Shown: positions 6,398 through 10,302 of the stretch, in pieces
How positions within the stretch are numbered: position 1 is the first letter of the stretch
Layout: each line of letters begins with the position of its first letter
Origin: an uncultured Gammaproteobacteria bacterium
GTDB lineage: Bacteria > Pseudomonadota > Gammaproteobacteria > Pseudomonadales > UBA5518
Assembly (NCBI GenBank): GCA_903921135.1
Contig: CAIXOY010000169.1
Coordinates: 1 to 10,302 of the forward strand
Reading direction: 5' to 3'
Length of the DNA: 10,302 nucleotides
Notes under the pieces: model-generated
Databases searched by the model: none
What the model saw: the letters and a program-made list of their open reading frames with translations, nothing else
What the model was told of the DNA's origin: nothing
Program-made: the position numbers and the translations under genes

Positions 6398-7540
6398 ATG
6401 GGACCACTCGAAGGTGTGCGCGTTATCGAGATCGCCGGGATAGGCCCCGGCCCGTTTGCCGCCATGATGCTGGCTGACATGGGGGCAGAGGTTCTTCGCG
6501 TCGTGCGCACGGGAGCGGCGGGCATGTCGATGGCGGGCAACCCGCGCCTGGACTTTTTCAACCGCAACAAACGCTGTGTTGCGCTCAATCTCAAGGACCC
6601 TCGTGCGACGGAACTGGCGCTGCGCCTCATCGAAGGCGCCGATGCGGTGCTGGAGGGATATCGACCAGGTGTGATGGAAAAGCTGGGGCTGGGTCCGGAG
6701 GTCTGTCTCGGGAGAAACCCCAGACTGGTGTATGGGCGCATGACCGGATGGGGGCAAGACGGCCCCCTCGCCAATTCCGCCGGACACGACATCAACTACG
6801 TGGCCCTCACCGGTGCCTTGCATGCGATCGGCGAGCGCGGAGGCAAGCCGGTAGTGCCGCTCAACCTCGTCGGAGATTTTGGTGGGGGAGGGATGTTCCT
6901 CGCCTACGGCATGGTGTGCGCCTTGCTGGAGGCAGCCAAGTCCGGAAAGGGACAGGTGGTGGACGCAGCCATGGTGGACGGCGCCTCTACCCTCATGGCG
7001 ATGATGTACGCGGCTTTCCAGTCGGGCTTCTGGAGCAATTCGCGTGGCAGCAACATGCTGGACGGAGGGGCACATTTCTACGGGGTCTACGAGACCGCCG
7101 ATGGCAAGTACGTGTCGATTGGCTCGATCGAGCCGCAGTTCTATGCCTTGCTCCTGGAGAAGCTCGGCATCGACCCGCAAAGTCTTCCTCACCAGATGGA
7201 TCCGAGACACTGGGAAGCGCTCCGGGATCGCTTTGACGTGATTTTCAGAACCCGCTCACGGGAGCAATGGTGCGACCTGATGGAAGGCACGGACATCTGC
7301 TTCGCACCTGTTCTGGGGCTGGACGAGGTCGCGCATCACCCGCATATGGTGAGCAGGGGGAACTTCCTGCACGACGGTGATGTCTGGCAGCCCGCACCTG
7401 CGCCGCGCTTCAGCCGAACGCACCCTGCAGCCCCAACGGAACCGGTGGCCTCAGGGGCAGACACCGATGCCACGTTGGCCGCCGTAGGACTTTCAGCGCA
7501 GGAGATTTCTGATTTGCGGGCCGCTGGCGTAGTGGGCTGA
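6398..7540 (+). CDS. Alpha-methylacyl-CoA racemase (CaiB/BaiF family)
   Basis: This 380-residue cytoplasmic family III CoA-transferase-fold enzyme would epimerise 2-methylacyl-CoA thioesters between R and S forms. That step is needed before beta-oxidation of methyl-branched chains such as pristanic acid or sterol side chains. The N-terminus GPLEGVRVIEIAGIGPGPFAAM is classic for the racemase subgroup (AMACR/Mcr). The catalytic residues of Mycobacterium tuberculosis MCR (H126, D156, E241) are all present at a constant +4 offset: H130 in GHDINY, D160 in GDFGGGG and E245 in SIEPQFY. The length matches the family (about 360-380). The absence of the catalytic Asp context of formyl- or carnitine-CoA transferases also favours a racemase. 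A GGAG lies 11 nt before the ATG. The gene converges on the oxygenase gene, 16 nt away. The natural substrate cannot be read from the sequence. Confidence 0.9.
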   Translation: MGPLEGVRVIEIAGIGPGPFAAMMLADMGAEVLRVVRTGAAGMSMAGNPRLDFFNRNKRCVALNLKDPRATELALRLIEGADAVLEGYRPGVMEKLGLGPEVCLGRNPRLVYGRMTGWGQDGPLANSAGHDINYVALTGALHAIGERGGKPVVPLNLVGDFGGGGMFLAYGMVCALLEAAKSGKGQVVDAAMVDGASTLMAMMYAAFQSGFWSNSRGSNMLDGGAHFYGVYETADGKYVSIGSIEPQFYALLLEKLGIDPQSLPHQMDPRHWEALRDRFDVIFRTRSREQWCDLMEGTDICFAPVLGLDEVAHHPHMVSRGNFLHDGDVWQPAPAPRFSRTHPAAPTEPVASGADTDATLAAVGLSAQEISDLRAAGVVG

Positions 7541-7543
7541 GTC

Positions 7544-7563
7544 CGGCTGCAGCGTTTCAGCCG
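7544..7563. terminator. Inverted repeat between converging genes
   Basis: CGGCTG (7544-7549) and CAGCCG (7558-7563) flank an 8-nt loop in the 16-bp gap between the racemase stop and the oxygenase stop, reaching into the latter. The position suits a two-way terminator. The stem is short and no T-run follows on the plus strand, so support is weak. Confidence 0.3.
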
Positions 7564-8180
7564 CGCTTCAGAAAACGCTTCAGCTTTTTGACAAGGGAGC
7601 CGGCGCTACTCAGGTCGCGTTGCTCACGCTTCGGTTTGACCCAGTACATCTGGATGGATCTGCGTTCGGCGCTGCACGGCAGGTAGCCGTGGAAGGATGT
7701 CGAAGACCGAACGAAGGCGATCAGGTTCCCGTCTTTCGGTTCGCACTCGACCGTGTAGTCGGCAAAATCATGCTCGTTGCGCGTCAGCCGCAGCTTTCCG
7801 CCAGCATGTTCCCAAGCTTCGTTGAAGTAGACGAGCACCGTGACCACTTTGGTCCTGGAGTCGTTATGCAGCCCCGAATCCGTTTCATCAACGTACTTGC
7901 GCGCCGTGAGTTGCAGCGGGTTCTGGCTCAGGTCGATCCCGAACTTGCGTTCGAAGGCCGATTTCATCTCCGGCGATGCAAGCTCTTCCAGCAGCGTCGC
8001 GAAGGCGGGCCCGTAGCTGAGGTCTTCCGGGGGGAAATTGCCACGTTCGCGGATATCGGGGTAGTCGCGGTTTATCTCACGCAGCGCGTCCGCACGAATG
8101 AACCCCGGGACATGGACGTAGGTGCAGGGATCCGTGCCGAGCGTTGCAGCGTCCAGCCTCTCCAGATCGAGCATGCGCAT
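7557..8180 (-). CDS. 2-oxoglutarate/Fe(II)-dependent oxygenase
   Basis: This 207-residue protein is of the prolyl-4-hydroxylase-like 2OG-Fe(II) oxygenase superfamily, which couples oxidation of a substrate to decarboxylation of 2-oxoglutarate. The iron facial triad is visible: H105-x-D107 in GLHNDSR and the distal H164 in SFHGY. R174 (or R173), ten residues on, is the expected 2-oxoglutarate carboxylate binder. TARKYVDETDSG before the first His and AGGKLRL between the motifs are typical of the fold. The C-terminus (about 183-207) is strongly basic and could lie on membrane or nucleic acid: SLVKKLKRFLKRG. The ATG at 8180 is chosen over an open frame to 8231 because GAGGGA lies 6 nt upstream, overlapping the qmcA stop. 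The gene should be translated with qmcA. The substrate is unknown; the family includes protein, lipid and small-molecule hydroxylases. Confidence 0.85.
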   Translation of the reverse strand: MRMLDLERLDAATLGTDPCTYVHVPGFIRADALREINRDYPDIRERGNFPPEDLSYGPAFATLLEELASPEMKSAFERKFGIDLSQNPLQLTARKYVDETDSGLHNDSRTKVVTVLVYFNEAWEHAGGKLRLTRNEHDFADYTVECEPKDGNLIAFVRSSTSFHGYLPCSAERRSIQMYWVKPKREQRDLSSAGSLVKKLKRFLKRG

Positions 8181-8186
8181 TCCGGA

Positions 8187-8192
8187 TCCCTC
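8187..8192 (-). promoter_or_regulatory. Ribosome-binding site overlapping the qmcA stop
   Basis: GAGGGA on the minus strand shares its first bases with the TGA of qmcA and stands 6 nt before the oxygenase ATG at 8180. This fixes the oxygenase start and implies translational coupling, with ribosomes ending qmcA able to reinitiate. Confidence 0.65.
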
Positions 8193-9039
8193 AACCCTTG
8201 CCGAGGATGCCGCGGATGGAGGCTTGCACATCGCCCGGTACGAGTACGAGCTTGCTGTTGTCCGACGCTGCGAGTTGTTTCACGGCGTCGATGTAGCGCT
8301 CACCCAGCAGGTACATCACGGGCAGTTCCTTGTCCTGAACGGCGGCTGTCACCATTTCGATGGAGCGCTGGCTCGCTTGAGCGAGAACGATTTGTGCCTC
8401 CGCATCCTGACGGGACGCCTCGAGCCTCCCCTGTGCCTCGAGGATGGCGGCCGTCTTGCTGCCTTCTGCGCGTGTCACAGTGGCGCGACGTTGGCGCTCG
8501 GCTGACGCCTGCTCCTCCATCGCGGCCTGCATCCCGGCGGAGGGGCGTATGTCCTGTATCTCGACGGTCTTGAGGGTGATCCCCCAATCGGAAATATCAT
8601 CGGAGATCGCCTGTTTCAGCCGGGCTTTTATCTGGTCGCGGGAGCTCAGCGCTTCATCGAGTTCGAGATCCCCGATGATGGAGCGTAGCGAGGTCTGTAC
8701 GAGGTTCTGGATCGCCAGGCGAAAGTCCTCGACGCCGTACACCGCCTTCTCGGGCTGCACGATGTTGATGTAAGCAACGGCGTTCACGATCATCACCGCG
8801 TTGTCCTTGGTGATGACTTCCTGGGAGGGAATGTCCAGCACGATGTCCTTTGTCGTCACCTTGAAGGCCACCACGTCGAAGTAGGGGATGATGAGGTTCA
8901 GACCGGGGTTCAGGGTTCCGTGATACTTTCCGAACCGCTGCACGACCCACTTGCTTCCCTGAGGAACCGTGCGCACCCCCTTCACGATGGTGACCATCAC
9001 CAGCACGATCAGCACGAAGACCACGAACAGACTGTCCAT
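8191..9039 (-). CDS. qmcA: SPFH/band 7 membrane protein, QmcA/stomatin-like
   Basis: This 282-residue protein is of the stomatin/prohibitin/flotillin/HflK-C superfamily. An N-terminal membrane helix (about 4-19, LFVVFVLIVLVMVTIV) is followed by the SPFH domain (about 22-165). The latter contains VPQGSKWVVQRFGKYHGTLNPGL, IPYFDVV and the conserved DIPSQEVITKDN. An Ala/Glu/Arg-rich helical stretch at about 165-232 fits the coiled coil that drives ring-shaped oligomers, and the tail ends near residue 282. This is the layout of E. coli QmcA (305 residues). Such proteins build cage-like assemblies that organise membrane regions and often modulate proteases. An AGGAG lies 8 nt before the ATG. The gene lies 30 nt after the NfeD-like gene, the known SPFH partner, and 10 nt before the oxygenase ATG. 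The family is certain; the exact orthology to QmcA is likely. Confidence 0.93.
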   Translation of the reverse strand: MDSLFVVFVLIVLVMVTIVKGVRTVPQGSKWVVQRFGKYHGTLNPGLNLIIPYFDVVAFKVTTKDIVLDIPSQEVITKDNAVMIVNAVAYINIVQPEKAVYGVEDFRLAIQNLVQTSLRSIIGDLELDEALSSRDQIKARLKQAISDDISDWGITLKTVEIQDIRPSAGMQAAMEEQASAERQRRATVTRAEGSKTAAILEAQGRLEASRQDAEAQIVLAQASQRSIEMVTAAVQDKELPVMYLLGERYIDAVKQLAASDNSKLVLVPGDVQASIRGILGKG

Positions 9040-9069
9040 TTCAGCAACTCCTGATTGATTCCTGCGGGC

Positions 9070-9516
9070 TCAGCGCCGCGTGACGATTAGTGTGTTACCC
9101 GATACGTCCTTGACCGCAACCCGGTCGCCTACCGCGACGGGTTGCTCGCAGATGAACTCCCACTCCTCGGAGCCGAGTTTGGGCGTGGCGAAGCGAAGCA
9201 TGCCGCGGACATCGGGGTGCGGCGCCCTGATAACCTGCGCCGTCTCACCGATGATGGCCTCGCGGGAGAGCCCCGCCTTTGTGCGATCAGGTGCAAGTCG
9301 TTTGAAGAATCTGAACCACGCCCAGGTGAAGGCGCTCGAGGCAAGAAGCCACACGAGCAGCTGCCAGAAGAGCGTGATGTCCGGGTTGACGAGCATCAAC
9401 CCCCCGATGATCAGAGCCCCTAGCCCGAACCAGAGCGCCGTGAAACTGGGCACGAAGATCTCGAACACGATCAGGAGCATCCCGAACACCAACCAGTGCC
9501 AGTACGCCAATTCCAT
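9070..9516 (-). CDS. ybbJ: Short NfeD-like membrane protein (YbbJ type)
   Basis: This 148-residue inner-membrane protein starts at the ATG at 9516, preceded by AGAGGT at 7 nt; a longer frame to 9591 runs into gloA. Three hydrophobic segments lie at about 4-22, 24-43 and 49-69. A soluble C-terminal OB-fold of the NfeD type follows at about 88-148 (IIGETAQVIRAP...VRGMLRF...EEWEFICEQPVAVGDRVAVKDVSGNTLIV). This is the short NfeD class without the ClpP-like protease domain. In E. coli, YbbJ (152 residues) is paired with QmcA and is thought to sit against the SPFH ring. Here the qmcA-like gene follows 30 nt downstream, so the pair is intact. The upstream gene, gloA, ends 41 nt before the start. Confidence 0.9.
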   Translation of the reverse strand: MELAYWHWLVFGMLLIVFEIFVPSFTALWFGLGALIIGGLMLVNPDITLFWQLLVWLLASSAFTWAWFRFFKRLAPDRTKAGLSREAIIGETAQVIRAPHPDVRGMLRFATPKLGSEEWEFICEQPVAVGDRVAVKDVSGNTLIVTRR

Positions 9517-9557
9517 GAGTGTCACCTCTGTGCGGGTTGTTGGCTGAGCGCTGCGGC

Positions 9558-10010
9558 TCACCAAACCCCGGTGTTCGGCATCGACTGCCACGGCTCTTGT
9601 GGCTTGAGGGCCTCACCGCCCTGCAGCAACTCGACTGATATGCCATCGGGTGATCGTATGAACGCCATCCGACCATCGCGCGGCGGGCGGTTGATGGTCA
9701 CTCCATGCGCAGCAAGACGCGCGCAGAGCGCATAGATGTCATCCACCTCGTAGGCAAGGTGTCCGAAATTGCGCCCTCCGGAGTACGTCTCCGGATCCCA
9801 GTTATAGGTGAGTTCGAGGAGCGGCGAGAAGTTCTCTTCTCCGGCATCCGCATCGCGGCGTGCCGCCAGAAAGACAAGCGTGAACCGTCCTTGCTCGCTG
9901 TCGGTTCGGCGCAGCTCCACGAGCCCGAGCTTGGTGCAATAAAACTCCAGTGCGCTGTCCAGATTGGATACGCGAACCATCGTGTGCAGGTAGCGCAAGA
10001 TATTCTCCAT
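9558..10010 (-). CDS. gloA: Glyoxalase I (lactoylglutathione lyase family)
   Basis: This 150-residue vicinal-oxygen-chelate enzyme would convert the glutathione hemithioacetal of methylglyoxal to S-lactoylglutathione, the first step of methylglyoxal detoxification. All four metal ligands of bacterial GloA are visible: H9 (LHTMVRV), E66 (LELTYNW), H84 (FGHLAYEV) and E127 (ISVELLQ). The 18-residue spacing of the central pair equals that in E. coli GloA (E56, H74). A typical PDG turn precedes the last ligand. An extra charged loop (about 50-62, ARRDADAGEENFS) lengthens the region between the first two ligands. The ATG at 10010 has no clear Shine-Dalgarno site, so translation may be weak or start differently. 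It is the first of four minus-strand genes, 41 nt before the NfeD-like gene. A related VOC enzyme with another substrate is possible but less likely. Confidence 0.88.
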   Translation of the reverse strand: MENILRYLHTMVRVSNLDSALEFYCTKLGLVELRRTDSEQGRFTLVFLAARRDADAGEENFSPLLELTYNWDPETYSGGRNFGHLAYEVDDIYALCARLAAHGVTINRPPRDGRMAFIRSPDGISVELLQGGEALKPQEPWQSMPNTGVW

Positions 10011-10123
10011 TAGGAAAGATTAATCGCTGTCAGTGTAGCGCGCCGTGGCTTTTGGTTGACAGGGCAGGGGGCGGGGGAACGACACTGCCCCTGTGTTCTC
10101 CGTGTCTCCATATCGAGGTTCCG
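10011..10123. promoter_or_regulatory. Divergent intergenic region with imperfect inverted repeat
   Basis: This 113-bp gap separates gloA (minus) from the P450-like gene (plus) and should hold both promoters. ACAGGGCAG (10059-10067) faces CTGCCCCTGT (10085-10094), an inverted repeat broken by one extra C, which could bind a dimeric regulator. A perfect -35 hexamer TTGACA at 10056-10061 (plus strand) overlaps the left arm, but no good -10 follows at the right spacing. On the minus strand TACACT (10032-10037) is a weak -10 for gloA. Functional assignment is tentative. Confidence 0.35.
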
Positions 10124-10302
10124 ATGTCCGGATGTCCCTTTGCCGACCTGAGCGACCCTGACCTCCACAAAGGTGGAGTTCCTGCCGATCTCTACCGGCG
10201 GCTACGCGAAGCCCGCAGTGTGTCGGTGGGCGCGCCCGTGACGGGCGGCAAGGGTTTCAGGGCCTTCTTCAGGCAGGAGGATATCGATTTCATATCCAAG
10301 CG
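10124..10302 (+). CDS. Cytochrome P450-like protein, 3' partial
   Basis: Only the first 59 residues are in the window; the gene runs off the right edge. An ATG at 10124 is preceded by GAGG at a good distance. The visible part reads as the N-terminal region of a soluble bacterial P450: an acidic 'ADLSDPDLH' start, then GVPADLYRRLREARSV, which fits the 'G.P...F..LR...PV' helix, then GGKGFRAFFRQEDIDFISK, which fits the 'G.GFWA.TRY.D...VS' strand and helix. There is no signal peptide or membrane anchor. The haem-binding Cys and the oxygen-binding helix would lie outside the window, so the call cannot be confirmed here. With the racemase nearby, a sterol or fatty-acid hydroxylase is one possibility, but this is inference. 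Confidence 0.6.
   Translation, partial: MSGCPFADLSDPDLHKGGVPADLYRRLREARSVSVGAPVTGGKGFRAFFRQEDIDFISK

Noticed and set aside
6371..7210. Open frame of 279 codons on the minus strand opposite the racemase gene.
   Set aside because: It is the mirror of a gene with complete catalytic residues and has no family resemblance.
7564..7583. Direct repeat CGCTTCAG twice, separated by AAAA.
   Set aside because: It encodes the repetitive basic end of the oxygenase (KRF, KRG); codon reuse explains it.
7620..8573. Open frame of 317 codons on the plus strand across the oxygenase and qmcA genes.
   Set aside because: It spans two strongly supported minus-strand genes, and its product is Arg/Pro-rich with no recognisable domain.

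Overview
The window looks like chromosomal DNA from a high-GC (about 60% or more) gammaproteobacterium. It is packed with genes, with gaps of mostly under 110 bp. The evidence for the assignment is a Gram-negative type II secretion system (T2SS) with ExeA/GspB-type accessory proteins, a DUF3012 lipoprotein and a QmcA/YbbJ pair. I cannot name a genus. No tRNA, rRNA, CRISPR array, insertion sequence, phage gene or other sign of recent transfer was seen.

Positions 1-5100 form a T2SS locus. On the plus strand lie gspL (5' end cut off by the window), gspM, an ExeA/GspA-like AAA ATPase and gspB, nearly end to end. They converge on gspD, the outer-membrane secretin, on the minus strand. The gspB and gspD stop regions overlap by 7 bp. 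L and M are inner-membrane platform proteins, A and B help assemble the secretin through the cell wall, and D is the outer-membrane channel. No gspN or gspC lies in the visible part. A candidate promoter with a palindrome over its -10 box sits just upstream of gspD.

Positions 5100-7540 hold unrelated housekeeping and metabolic genes. A small exported two-cysteine protein is on the minus strand. Divergent from it, on the plus strand, are mobA (molybdenum cofactor guanylyltransferase), a lipoprotein with two tandem DUF3012 units, and an alpha-methylacyl-CoA racemase with its complete catalytic set.

Positions 7557-10010 are a minus-strand run, read from high to low coordinates: glyoxalase I (gloA), a short NfeD-like membrane protein (YbbJ type), an SPFH/stomatin protein (QmcA type) and a 2-oxoglutarate/Fe(II) oxygenase. 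The oxygenase ribosome-binding site overlaps the qmcA stop codon, which suggests translational coupling. The SPFH and NfeD proteins are a known partner pair in membrane microdomains. The oxygenase is the less expected member.

At the right edge, divergent from gloA, starts a gene whose first 59 residues resemble the N-terminus of a cytochrome P450. With the racemase, this hints at branched-chain, isoprenoid or sterol side-chain metabolism, but that link is inference.

Most of the window is ordinary. The observations most worth checking are the DUF3012 duplication, the coupled SPFH-NfeD-oxygenase unit and the T2SS gene arrangement.
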